A model generated the notes under the pieces. That model made no database searches. It was not told the DNA's origin and was given only the letters and a program-made list of their open reading frames with translations. Positions 23,529 through 37,500 of a stretch of 64,000 nt of DNA are shown one piece after another. Position 1 is the stretch's first letter. Each line of letters begins with the position of its first letter. Made by a program: the position numbers and the translations under genes. Source of the stretch: Siphonodentalium dalli (taxonomy: Eukaryota > Mollusca > Scaphopoda > Gadilida > Siphonodentaliidae); the NCBI GenBank assembly GCA_032622095.1, contig CP136061.1:136675587-136739586 (forward strand). The letters are read 5' to 3'.

Positions 23529-24699
23529 TGTCACATTTAACAAAGGCATTGCCATTAGTGATTAGGCTTAACATAATTACAATGAAAACAAGACCCAAGC
23601 TTATATATTCAGGGTTCATCATCCATGTATTTATTACAATCCATTGTGTTTTACTGGTAACTGCTTCTTGAACAAGCTATGTGGGGAGGGGTGCTTCAGT
23701 TGGAATGTAAAGTTACGAATTCTAAGTTAGCTCAGAACCTCCCACCCACCCAAAACAGGAGTCATTTAGCTGTGTTCCTGATCTAGTATCTGTTTGGTAG
23801 TGAGTTTCAAAGTTCTTCTAAGAACTGACTAAGATAATATTTGTAATTTTTGGTTACAGTTAAAGGTGAAGACCTTCATCGAGAATGATGGCATTTTAGA
23901 AAATCAATGGATGATTTCACTTTTGTTTTTCAAAATCGTTTTTAAATACTATCAAAGTATTTAACACTGATTAATTAGAGCAAGTGCTTTAGTTAATGAA
24001 AACGCTTTTATTTATCAAAGATCTGTGATGCACATGAGTGAAATGCACAAATTTTCTGAGAAAGATTGATCTTTTAACCTGTCAGCGAAATGGGGGTACT
24101 GAACTTTGATTTAGGTAACGTACTAAACTTCAGTCAATGTTCTTAAGGGCCATGTGATCAGTTACCAGGATCCAGATCGTGAATAGTTAAAGATGCCTTA
24201 CTCCATATTGTATTTGTTTCAATCCTGGTTGATCAGAGTATATTTCCACATATATGTATGCAATGAGTGTGTAATTGGACCAATGGTGGCATGATCTCAA
24301 ATAACCTAGATCAAGGTTTAGTACTGAAATTGAGGTTTGAAAAAATGGTGAAATCTGTAGAATTGGGGAGTGATAGGTATTCGGTCCCCCTGATGCTAGC
24401 AATTATATAAACATGTCATAATATATTATTTATCTTGGATGATTTCGGTCATGATCCATTCATTCATTCCTTATCTATTCTCTAATCACCATAGACATTG
24501 GTACAATTGAGTGAATATATATACATATACATACATAAATTGAACAGTATAGCATGTATTTGATGACCCAACCCTAAGAATACTTCCTCGAAAGATCTAA
24601 AGAAACGAAGATCGATTGTAATCATTTTATATAAAATTTCAGATGTTGTCTTATAGCAGTGGTTGTTCAGTGACATTCATGAATAACATAGATTACTGA
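23529..24699. promoter_or_regulatory. Upstream region of MRM1
   Basis: Contains the expected promoter and 5' leader of MRM1, but I see no clear TATA box, CpG cluster or initiator at a definite place. No repeat family was recognised, in contrast to the regions on both sides. Confidence 0.3.
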
Positions 24700-24914
24700 A
24701 TGGCGATCCTCGCATCTGCATGGTTGACCAGGGGATGCTCTTCGGTAGCAGCTGATATCCTTGGAGTAAACTGTTTCTCAAAATGCTGCACAAGCAAATC
24801 CATAGTCCTGGTTACAAGACAGTTTTGCTCAGATCTGAATACTGATAGCTCTAAAAAATTTACACTGCCAGAGTATAATTATGGTCTTGAGGGCAAAGGG
24901 AAGGGATTCCCGAG
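24700..24914 (+). CDS. MRM1: MRM1 exon 1 (start, mitochondrial presequence)
   Basis: Encodes residues 1-71 plus two bases of codon 72. The start MAILASAWLTRG is followed by a stretch rich in Ser, Thr and Lys with few acids until about residue 46, as expected of a matrix-targeting presequence. The donor is CCGAG|GTGAGT. A TGA directly upstream in frame excludes a longer first exon in this frame. A 5' untranslated exon further upstream cannot be excluded. Confidence 0.9.
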
Positions 24915-27900
24915 GTGAGTACTTCCAGGATTGAAATTATCTTAACCCTTTGAACCCTAGCTCCCCACAACGATCGACACCCTGACCCTGGTCTCCCAAT
25001 GGTATTTTTACTCATAGTATGCAGTGTTTAGGCGTATGGTGTTGTTTATGTTCAAGTGGTGCCACATGTCTGAAACTTTAGAGGTATGTTCCCCATGGAC
25101 CACTGATTATTTTAAGATATGGTCACATTTCCGCATGGTCACTCCCTGGCAACGGTTGCTAGGCAACTACCCGATATTGAAAGTAAAATACAATTATAGC
25201 TTTATCGTCGTAATTCAGCCCAAGGAAGTGGCGTTTTTGAGGCAGTCAATACCCTATTGTGAAATTTGAGATATATATGACCAGAAGAGTGAACCTAACT
25301 TGTATCTAAGGGTAGCAACGGTTGCTAAGCAAATACCCGAAATGATAGAATGACATAATTGCCCTGTGTATTCAATTGTATTATGCCCCAATTTAGACAT
25401 TCCATGGCATGCACATGGTGATGGTTATGTTCAAATTGTGCCACAGGTCTGAAACTTTACAGTTATGTTCCAATGGACCACAGAGTATTTTTAAGATTGG
25501 TAAACTTTGCCACACGATCACTCCCTGGTAACAGTTTCTATGCAACTACCCGGAATTGAAAGTAATATGCAATTATAGCTCATAGCGTCGTAATTCAGCG
25601 TTAAGAAACTGCGTTTTCTATGCAGTCAATTCCATGTTGTGAAATTTGAGATATATCTGGTCAGAAGAGTGAACCCAACTTGTATTTAACGGTATCAATG
25701 GTTGCTAAGCATATACCCAAAGTCATTGAATAATACTACTTCCCTGTGCATACAATGGTATTATGTCCCATTTATACATCGCATAGGGGCATGGTGATGG
25801 TCATACTCAAATGGTGCCACAGGTCTTAAACTTTTCAGAATTGCTCAATAAAGCAAGATTTGACACGCGTTTGTAATGCGCACGCGCAAGTAGATCGCAC
25901 TAGATGATATTGTGACCATGCAATCCCTTTCCACAGGACTACTCTGATGCAATGTCGAAACGAGTAACTGTATAATGCAAACTCATATGCTGTGGGGATC
26001 CTTGGTGTGATTGTATCGTTACACAAAAACCCATACATTGATCATTGTATCCTATGCGCATGCGCGAACAAATCGACTCAAATAAGTGACTGCTCCTTCC
26101 TCGCATATGCCAGAACACTGATTATGTATACAAGAATAATTTAAATGCATAAGGGTGATCAAAATGGTGTCTTTCTACAATCCTGCAAACCGCTCAACAA
26201 TGTATATATAGCGTTACCCGAATCGCTTCAAATAATGTACGTTTGTTGAATTCTGCGCTATGCGCATATTTTCCAACCCCAACTAGTCGGCAACAAACCC
26301 ACACAAATGAACCCATAGCACTGCTGAAGTTCCTGGGAATCATTTACATAGATATAAGTGGATATACCAATGGTTATAACACATATAAATATGCTACATA
26401 TGTTTATGACGTCACCGAATGCTATTGGCCGCAAAAGCGGCCAGTCGGGTGTATGGACGTTTTCTGGCTGGCCGCTTTTGCGGCCAGTCGGGTTCAAAGC
26501 CCCTTAAACTACTGTAACATTCACCAGTATGTGTAACATGATATCTTCCCACATTCCTGTAAATTTAGCCCACCCAAGATATGCCTCTCCCTATTTACAA
26601 TTTGTTTTCACTAATTTGGCAGTAATTCATTTTGACTTGACAAGAAAAAGGATTATTGCAATATTTTTATCAAGACAACTTTGTATCATTATATTGGTTG
26701 AATATACATGTAATTTCAATTTAATTCAGTTTTAATTTAGGACGAATGAATTAATACCTATTTTTATTTGTATATAATTCAGGTATTTTGTTTTCGTAAA
26801 AGATATAACAAATGTTGTTGGAATTCTTGTCAATACGAATTTATGCTGAATTATTCAAATAATAATATCTTGGTTCTATATAATTAGTATCAGTTTACAA
26901 CAATGCAATAAACTTGCATATACTAGTATAACTTAATTTTATAATATCATTAATTTTACCAAATAATAAATATACTACATTTGTACATTGAATATTCATG
27001 AAAAACCTAACACTGGCACTGATACGATCGTGTTAAATTTTGAATCGTTCTAAATTTTAGACCAGGAACCAGTCTAATAAACATTGAGTATGTGCCAATA
27101 GCAGACACACGAATCGCAACTACAATGATAGACAACAGTTTTGATAGTATTGTTAATACAAGATAAGAAGATGTATGAACCAATACAGTTGCTACCAAAT
27201 TGTGCGCTTTAGACCGGGCCTTGCCATAATTTAACCAACTGCCTGATTTGCAGTAACTTGACCCATTTAGCAACACTGTCATTTAATAATTTTGTTTATG
27301 TTTTATGTTATTTAACAGACCAAAAGGACGGTGTGAGAATGTCGACATCCGAGGTGAAATTCTGTTTGGACTGCATCCTGTGAAGTTAGCATTGCGTGCT
27401 AGAAAGAGAACTATTCATCGATTGTTTGTGAAAGAAGAGAAACAGCACAGGTCTCCAGAATATGAGGACATACTCAGACTCTGTGAAGAGAGGGGCGTCG
27501 CTAAATTCAAGCGACGATTAGGACATCTCTCATCTTTATCTGGAAACAGGCCACACCAGGTATGATTGAAATGAGATATAGACAAATTGACACAAGTCTG
27601 AATGGGTTAATGTTTAACATAATCGCACAAATAGAAGTTTGTTGCGATGTGATGGAACAATAATGAGAATTGGAGGTTCCAGTTGTACCTTGCAGCATGA
27701 CAAACAAATGTGATAACTAGTTAATCAGTTTATGTCAAGGTGTCGCTCTATGTTTATTGCACACCGTAGAGGCTGTAACTTACATAATACTCAATTGATT
27801 GTCGTGGTACCATATTTAATTCAACAATTATTTTGCATTTTATTTTAGGTAAAGGATACCTCAGATTCTTTTATTGTACGATTTGATATTTTATGTATAT

Positions 27901-28512
27901 TGCTGTTATTCACACAAAAAATTAAACCATAGCTAGAACCATATTTGTGCAATATTATTCTTTTATTTAAGATTCTCGCTATCTTAGAATATATGTTGTT
28001 ATTGTCATTAATAAAAAATGAATTTAAAATTGCATGTACAAATATATATGACTAGCTTATATGCCCAACTTTGTCCATGCTATTTAGGGAACAACGTTGA
28101 AAAGTATTAGGAGGAAACATGTCTATAGGAGCATATATGAGCGAGTTCAAGGTCAAGAACACGGTCACACTTGAAATTGGACCCACCCATTTTGTTCCCG
28201 GGATCAAAGTAAAAAATTTGAGTCGGATTGGTTGAGGTCCAGAACATGCCTATATGAGCGAGGTCAAGGTCAAGGACACGGTCGCACGTGAAATTGGACC
28301 TGCTCATATTGTTCCCGGGATCAAAGTAGGCCTCATACCAAATTTGAGTCGGTTCGGTCGAGGTCCAGAAACATGCCTATATGAGCGTATATGAGCAAGG
28401 TCAAGGACACGGTCACATGTGAAATTGGACCTGCCCATATTGTTTCTAGGATCAAAGTAGGCATACATACCAAATTTGAGTCGGATCGGTGGAGCAGTTT
28501 TCGAGTCTATAA

Positions 28513-28544
<32 letters not shown>

Positions 28545-31500
28545 GGCAGACGGACAGAAGTTCCAAAATATATAATAGACTAGCAGGTGATCTGACTTCG
28601 TCCGGGCTTTGACCTTGAATTGACCATTTTGAAGGTCAAGGTCAGGTCGGGGTAACGATTTGACCCGTCCAAAACACTCCCCGGACAAAAGTATCCCTAG
28701 GTATCAAATTTCGTCGAAATCCGTTAATTTTTTTATTTAATTTGAGTTAATTCTGCCTTTTTAATCAAGAGAAATGATGGTACCCGTCCCGTGATTGTAC
28801 CCGTCCCTAAAATAGGTACGTTTGTGGTTACCCGTTTCAAGGTGAAGATCACCTCGGGCGGAAAAACTTACCCGATGAAAATCTCCCCCGTTCCTTGGAA
28901 CCCCTAAGTACGAAGACAGACATAAGAATCACACAACACGCTCATGTCTGGACACAGACACACTCACGTCTGGCCCCAGACATAAGAATCACACTACACG
29001 CATACGCTCTTTATCAACGACACTGCGGATATGAACGCTCTTTAACTATCAACGCGATTAACCCCACAGTGCCAAGGATGGTCATTTTGGTGACTGGGAG
29101 TGGAGAAGGGGTGATCAGAGCTTCTCCAAAACGCGGTAAACACTGCCCGTGGGTTTTTAACCTTAGATTGGAAGTTTGAGCTCAATCGGTCCAGCCGTTT
29201 TCCCGGCCATAGCTAACAGACAGACAGACAGAAGTCCCAAATTATATATTAGACTAGCAGGTTACCAGACTTCGTCCAGGCTTTGACCTTGAATTGACCA
29301 TTTTGAAGGTCAAGGTCAGGTCGGAGTCACGATTTGACCCATCCAAAACACTCCCCGGAAAAAATTACCCGTAGGTATCAAATTTCGTCGAAATCCGTCC
29401 AGCAATTTTCCCGGCCATAGCTAACAGACAAACTAACAGACAGATGTCCCAAAATAGTGGGTACCCGTTTCAAGGTGAAGGTCACCTCGGGCGTAAAAAC
29501 AGACCCGATGAAAATCTCCCCCATTCCCAGGAACCCCTAAGTACGAACACAGAATCACACAACACGCTCATGTCTGTATACAGACACAACACGCTCATGT
29601 CTGGACACATACACGCTCTTTATCAACGACACTGCGGATACGAACGCTCTTTAACTATCACGCGATTAACCCATGAACTACCCGTGGCGGGGGATTGGAG
29701 AATGAGTGCTCTGACGTTCTCAGAAGCGGTGCGATGACATTCCATCTGGAATTTTACCCTTAGATAGGAAGTTTGGGCTCAATCCGTCCGGCAGTTTTCC
29801 CGGCCATAGCTAACAGACAAACAGACAAACAAACAGAAGTCCCAAAATATATATTAGACTAGCCGATGAGCCCGACGTTGTCCGGGCTATTCAACAACTA
29901 AATTTCAAGTCGATAGCTCCACCAGTTTCCAAGATCTCGTCTGCGCATGCGCGAAGCTGGCGTCGCACGGGCTCGGCAACCCGATAAAATTTGTATCCGG
30001 GGCAAGATACATTCACATAGCAAACTTCAAGTCGATAGCTCCACCCGTTTCCGAGATCTTGTCTGCGCATGCGCTGCATGGGCGTCGCATGGGCTCGCCA
30101 ATACGACAACGACGACCGCCTGGTCAAACTACACACACATACCAAGTTTCGTCCCGGTCGGTCGAGAATCGTAGATTTGTATAAATGACATACAGACAGA
30201 CATACAGACAAACAGACAGAGGTCTTCAAAATATATATGAGATAATCATATATTTCATTTCATAATTACTGAAGCTCAATGAGGAAGGAAGGGTTTTGTT
30301 TTTATTTTTTATTCCTGATTATAATCTCAGAGGCATGTTGATAATTTAAATTATAAAGTGAGGACCACATCAAAACATTATGAAGTATATAAGAGGACAT
30401 TTCAAGTACAGTGTTGTATCTTATAGAAATCATTCAATTGTTTTCCAGAGATTTATTACCAATATACATGTAGGTGACCAACAAAAGTATCAATGTGTCC
30501 TTAAAAATCTGATGGGCCTCCATTGGCTTACGTGGCCTCATGCCATCCAGCAATGGAGTATCTGGTTTGATTCATGATAAGCATGGATTTGTGAACCACT
30601 GAATGGGAGGGTATATTAATTCATGTATCTCGGCAAGTTTCATTTGCTTACTATAGTTAATGACTTATGTTAGTGACCAGCTTTGCCATCACTGGATGGC
30701 TTTTGTTGTGCCATGCACCTTACCATCTGAGCCACCAGAGGCCACATCATTTTTTACAGCGAAGAACATGAATTTTGCTAATATATCATGAAGCCCTGGC
30801 ATTTATAATGACCCCGCTCAGTGTGCAAGTGCCAAGCTCGGGTCGCGTATAGGTAACGAGCGGGTGTACATACTTGTGATGTCACACATAATTTGTCACA
30901 CATAATTTACAGTATACGGTGAAGATGAAAATTTTAACTTTTTCGAGAAATAAAAAACGGCTTCCGGCAGTGCATGGTCACACAAAAACCAGGAATCAGC
31001 GATGAAAAGAATAAAAATGCTACTTCACAACTTCTGATATATGACTATGAATAATTGAAGTATTTATTTACTTATAAACAGTTATTATAAATAAATGGGT
31101 TCATATCAGATCAATTTCGTTTGTTAGCTTAATGAAAACCAGTTACGACATCATGATATGTGTCATGACGTCAAAACGCCATTTGTCTTTGCGGACCAGA
31201 ATATATACTGCACTTGATTGTCATGTCTCTGGACAACTGATTTCGCCTCACTATACTATACATTTAAGTGCAGACATGCTTCAATTACTATTACTCTACC
31301 ATGGGATAAACATATATAATGTCTACCGGATCCATGTCCTTATTAACCATGATTTCTAGTCAAGTTAGTTAGGCCTAAATAGGCATATCGTTTCATGACG
31401 ATGTACACGAGCCTTCGTATGGTCCTTATTGACATCATGTCAGTGTCATTCTATGTGCCTTGCATGTCATCATATTAGGCTTTGTCAATTTTTCAGGGTG

Positions 31501-34500
31501 TATGTCTTGATGCATCTAGGTTCCCCATAGCCGAATGCAGTGAAGAAGACTTGAAGATATGGTAAGTGTCAAGTTTGTTCTAACACTGAAACAATTAAAC
31601 ATATTCACATAAAGGGAGGTCTCATGGATTTTTAGCACACACAAAATATTGAGTTGGACAAAGTGATAATGGAAATATGCATGGATTGGAACCGCAAAAA
31701 CTGAAATACGTCTTATATCAACATACAGTAATGCCCTAAATAATCAACTCCTTAACAACAGAAGAATTATGGGTAACTTTTCAGGATATGAGTTCTTGGA
31801 TACCTTGGATATGAGTTCTTGATTTTATCTAGACTCAAATTATAATAACATAAGTTTTACTTCCAATTTCATTTGATGAAGAAAATAAGCTACACGATGC
31901 TTGACAGAGTACCCTTGGTTTATATCAGGGACCAGCCTAGAAGGTGGCTTGGGAGACATCTTCTCACTAAAATGTGCCACTTCTCCCTATTTTTGTCCTA
32001 GGAAGAAGTTACTTCTCTCTTTTATACCAGTTTGCATATTTCAAAACGGCATTTTCGAAGTGTATTTACTGACTATAATGCTGTACTTTTCTCATTATAA
32101 TGGTATATCTACCATATATTTTGAGACTTCCGTATATGTGTATATATATCCTTTATAGACTCGAAAACGACTCAACCGATTGAGACCAAACTTGTTATCT
32201 AAGGGTAAAAAGCCACGAGAAGTGCCATCGCACCGCTTCTGAGAACGTCCGAGCGCTCCTTCACCCTTCGCCCTGCCACCGTCGTTGGAATTGATGGGTT
32301 AATGATTAAGGATAGTTCGTATCTGCGGTGTCATTGTTAAAGAGCGTTTATATACATGAGTATAAATACGGCTCAATCGACTATCTCGGAAACTGGGGAT
32401 ATCGAGACGAAATTTCGTACTTAGGGCTTCCAAGGGACAGGAGAGATTTTTGTCGGGTCAGTTTGTCAGCCTGAGGTGACCTTGACCTTGAAACGGGTAC
32501 CCACAAATGACCTTGGGCAATATCTCTGTCGTCTGCGGTGACATCGACGTGAAATTTGTTATGTATGGTCAACTCGGGACGGGGAATATTTTTGTCCACC
32601 CAACATGACCTTGAAACGGGTACCCGCAAATGATAGCATGCCGTCGGCATGCCTGTATGGGGTTACCTTGAAAAACAAAAATTAATGGATCGACCAAAGC
32701 AAAGGGACCAATCCTGCCAGTGGCGGGCTAATCTGCTAGTGTACTATAAATGGGCTCTTGTATTGTATAATACTTATATCAGAAAGGTAATGTTAGAGAG
32801 TAAATTTAATTTAAGCCTTCATGACTTCTCCTTGATAACAGTCCACTTCTCCCTATTAACCAGATAGGGAGAATTAACTTCCCTCAATTTGAATTCTCTA
32901 GACTGGTCCCTGACATATATCCAGAGTTACCAATTGGACTATCATCTTACTAAGAAACATAACTTGTTAATTCTTTTCAGGCTGGGCCACTCAAACTCTC
33001 CACTATGGTTGCTCCTGTATGAAGTGAAGGTAATGTCAGTAAGTGAAGGTAAGGTCAGTCATACGTGTGGTGTTCTCATTTTATTACACAATTTGGAACA
33101 CTATGCTGGTGTGATTGGAATGCTCGTTTGAGTCGTTATGGTATGATAAACATCGATAGAATTTTCAGAAATTTTAGTTGAAAGCTACATTATTTCAATA
33201 GGAAGGTACCTGGCTACTTATTTATCAGTTTAGTTCACTGAAATAAGGGCACAGTATGTCTTTAAACATCAAACACTCATTGATATTGTTTCTAATATTG
33301 AATCGGTGATTAGTGTGGGAAATATTAACCTTTATACACATGATATACAATGTGAGAACTCAAATAATTTATTTCATTTTCATATTTCATGTCTAGGTTT
33401 GTCATATAACAATTAGATAATCTCTGTCTGTATGTACAGGTATTTTAGTATCAATTTGTCGATAAGTTTGGAATATACTAACCACCATCCAATCCATATA
33501 TGCTATTCTATGAGATAATAACTGAAATATTTTTAATTAATCATTGAAACATTTCAAGTCTAAATTTATGATGACATACACCTTTATACTTCATGATTTG
33601 AGAAGTGTACATTTGATTTACTATTAGATTTATATTATCCAGGATCCGATGAATCTGGGCAGTGCTCTCAGGTCAGCACACTACCTCGGTGCTGATCGTG
33701 TCTTCATCACAAAGAAAGAAAGGTAATTAAAGATGTTTTCCAGATTCTAGACCTTCAGTTACAAAAATAACAAACAATCTTACTTAATGATATCATTTTC
33801 TGTTTTTTCCTGTTGAAAAAATGTTGAAAATCAAATATGACATATAAACTGGACCCATAAATACCAAAGAATTTAATTTTTTTAATGAAAAATTAACAAA
33901 ATAATTTTTGGTATCCCTCTAAAACATTGAAATTTTATGAAATAAACGCATAGAAAATCCAATATCAACAAAAAATAATGTTTCATGTAACGTTTACTTT
34001 ATGCACTAGAATGTAAATGAAAAGTAAAATGTGTTTCGATTTCCTTTTAATATAGCCGGGAACCAATGAATATATCTACAGTAATGCCCTAAATAATCGA
34101 CTCCTTAACCACAGCAGAATTATGGGTAACTTTTCAGGATCAGGATTTAGTTGGAAATATGGCTTGTTGCCATTCATTGGAAAGCTCTCAGTGAGTATAT
34201 AGAATGACATGACAATGTTGAATTTTCAAATATGTCATCACTACAGTATCAAGATGACTGGGAAATCGTATAAAGATAAGCCTAGTTCAGTGACAGATAG
34301 TGAGAATGAAACAATTTTATGCTACTTGCAGCTCCACATAGATCGTGCCATTAGTGGAACCGTCTTGGTATAATTGTAAAAAATCTGAGTAAAACAAGTG
34401 TATCTTGATAGATGTATCAATACCATCAAATAGAAATATAGCTATCAAGGAAATATAAAAACTCTCCAGACTCCAAAATCAAGGATCTAAAAATCGAAAT

Positions 34501-37500
34501 TGATAGAATGTGGAAATTGAAGTGTCACTATCTCGATCATCTTGAGAGATTTGGATATTGTGAAGAACTTCAGCAGCTGGTTGAAGAAGGTTCCCGGAAT
34601 GAACGACATGGTTTTTTTCTGCAGAAGATTATTGCGCTAGTAGTGATGGGCACTGCACACATATTGCATATGATTCTATCTATTAAAGACCGTTTAGCAA
34701 TGTATAGGTCTCCAAGACAATTGGCACTTGCGTATGGTTTACTCTTGGTTCTTTCTGTATAAAAAAATCAAGTTTGAGAAAAGAAAAGAAAAACAAAATA
34801 TTGTAATAGTTGATCCATGTATTATGCACATACAGTGTAGATCATACAAATATATAATTCATTGCAATGCATGGAGCAATTATTACTCCGGAATCGACAT
34901 GCTGCCAGCACGGGCGTAACTTCCGAATCAGTATTTCTGCTCCAAGCCAGGAGCTTATGAGCGAGTACCGGCAACAATCGCAGTACAAAGTCAATATTCA
35001 AAACCATGGGATAATGACGACTTTTCCCAGCATTGTTGAATAATTAAATAGCATGTGTCATATTGTTTTGTGGCATAATCTTATTTAACAACAAATGTGT
35101 GATTGAATTAAAATATTGTCTAACAAGGAAACTTTGCAACAGATAAGCTCATACCTCCATTTAATGTCAAAATATTTTTTGAATTTCTGTGAAAGACAAC
35201 TTCATGAGGGCGATATTATCTATATTGCTTGTGTTATGGTTAAATGTGATTTTGCAGATCAGAACATGAATTAGAAATTTCATTTGACACACTAACAGAA
35301 CTTCTTATTTATCTGAAATATAATTTCACACCAAAATTCTGTTAACAATTAAGATGTTCTGACTATAACATGTCAATAAATTACTTTGAATTCAGAAGTG
35401 CTCCTATTTGTGCCTTGGGAATGTGCCACAATTATAAATGTTTTGGAGTTGAACACGTGGCCCAAACATGAACTGTCCTTTATGTCTTGCCAGAACAAAC
35501 TTCCTCAGCTAATCATGTATATTTTCTCTTCAGTGCTGGCATTAGCCCAATTGTTAGCAAAGCCAGCTCTGGTGCAATGGAAGTCATGGACTTGAGTTAT
35601 GTTTCTAATACAGTGCAGTTCTTACAGGTAGGACTCATCGGTATCAGAGTTTACCTAGCAGACATTATTTTGCTACATTTGTGGACTAAAATGTATCAAT
35701 ATAAGAAATGAAAAGAGGTTTCAATTTGTCATGGGATTTTGACAGTGAGAAACGTTCAGCAAACTGCATAAACCAAGAAGGGGTTCCTGCTGAGTTTGGT
35801 AAATTTGTATTGTAGTCATAACTTATGAGCATGTTGAATCTACTGCTCCTTACTTATATTTACATGCCTAATAAATTACGAGTAACAATTTTTTGTAATA
35901 ATCCCATTATTCATTCAACTTCAACAGAATTTGTGGATTGGGTAATCTCTCAATTCATCCACACGTAACATAAATGACAACAAAACACAAATTCCTTCCA
36001 GCACAGTGCCAAATCAAAACTTTATTAATAATCAAGCAATCTGCTGATCGTTTATGTTCACCCATCTCTGGTGATTTCCGGAACTTCTTGTAGTTATAAG
36101 AATTTTCCGGATAAAAATGGCAGTCAATGTGTTTATAGATTTATGACCACATTGACTCAGGAAGATGGTTATCGTAACGATATGGCAAAAGCTGAAGTAC
36201 AAGTGCCGTATCGACAAGCCCATTAACACATGTGACGTCAATGGAATATGTATGCCACACATAGGTCATACAGATTTGTAAATATTGCCCTGCAGAACAC
36301 TGTAATTCTAGGAACAAGCATGTAATAAATATAATTATATGTCAGATGCTGTGAAGAGAATGGAAATAATTTATGCCAATTGGACCCATGTTATAGAAAC
36401 AAAACAACTTTCTCTGCAATTCATGTGCATGCAATTTCGGTGTTGCCATCCAAGATACATAATCGGGAATCTCCTAGTCATATCTGTATATATTTGAGGA
36501 AAAAGAGGCTAATTTTAAGATCAATCTAGACTGATCTAGATATTTTTTTAATTTTAGGACTGCAGAAAACAGAGCTGTGTAATACTTGGGACAACATGTA
36601 AAGACAATATATCAGATGTGATAGATGTCAGAGATTATGAACTCAATGGACCCACACTTGTTGTAGTCGGTAAGTACAGTAATGCCCAATTTTTCAGGAT
36701 TTAGTCGGAAATATGGCTTGTTGCCATTCATCGGAAAGCTCTCAGGGAGAGCTTTCCGATGAATGACAACAAGCCATAATTCTCCTGTGGTTAAGGAGTC
36801 GATTACTTAGGGCTTTACTGTAAGCTAGAATTAAAGGGACTTGAGTCCTTTGAAGTGGGTTCATGTGAAATAATATAGATATTATAAAAGTAGGGTCGTC
36901 CTGCGAATATATTCGGTATTCAAAATGATATTCATTTTGAACTGAGTATTCAATTCGATAATTGGTGGCAAATATCTACCGATAATCTCCGTTTACCTTT
37001 GCGGTGCTATTTTATGTCGGAATATTCCCACACATAAATGGGATCAGGAAACAAGCAGTGTTCTGTAAGAAGCACGTATCCCTGACATTGCCGTAGAAAC
37101 GTGAATATCCCATAATTATGAGAGTAGTTCAACTTGAGGGTCCTAACCTCGATCTTCGAAAGTAGTCACTTTGTTGTGCTTACATATCATAGTTTGACGA
37201 AATACACTTAAAAATGACAGAGGAAGCGAAATGCATTACCGAGATTGGCGATAATGACTTGTGAAACCCAACATTCAGAATAGAATATATTAGTCTTCAT
37301 GGTGATCATTTTGAACATGATGGTCAGACTGGAAGACTTATAATGACTTTGAATTGTGTATTGCTAAGCAACAAAGAGGTCACATCTTAGTATTCCAACC
37401 AAGAACATACACTTGGAACTTTGATATAAACTAATCAACTGCTGTCCGTTTCCAATTCTGCTTGGGGAGTGCCTGTGTTTCTAAATATAAACAGATCATG

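Noticed and set aside
27007-27282. 91-codon minus-strand frame upstream of MRM1 exon 2
   Set aside because: Lies within intron 1 with no recognisable motif or splice support; probably chance.
28500-28690. Frames across the (CA)n tract as coding
   Set aside because: They consist of dinucleotide-encoded residues and repeat unit sequence only.
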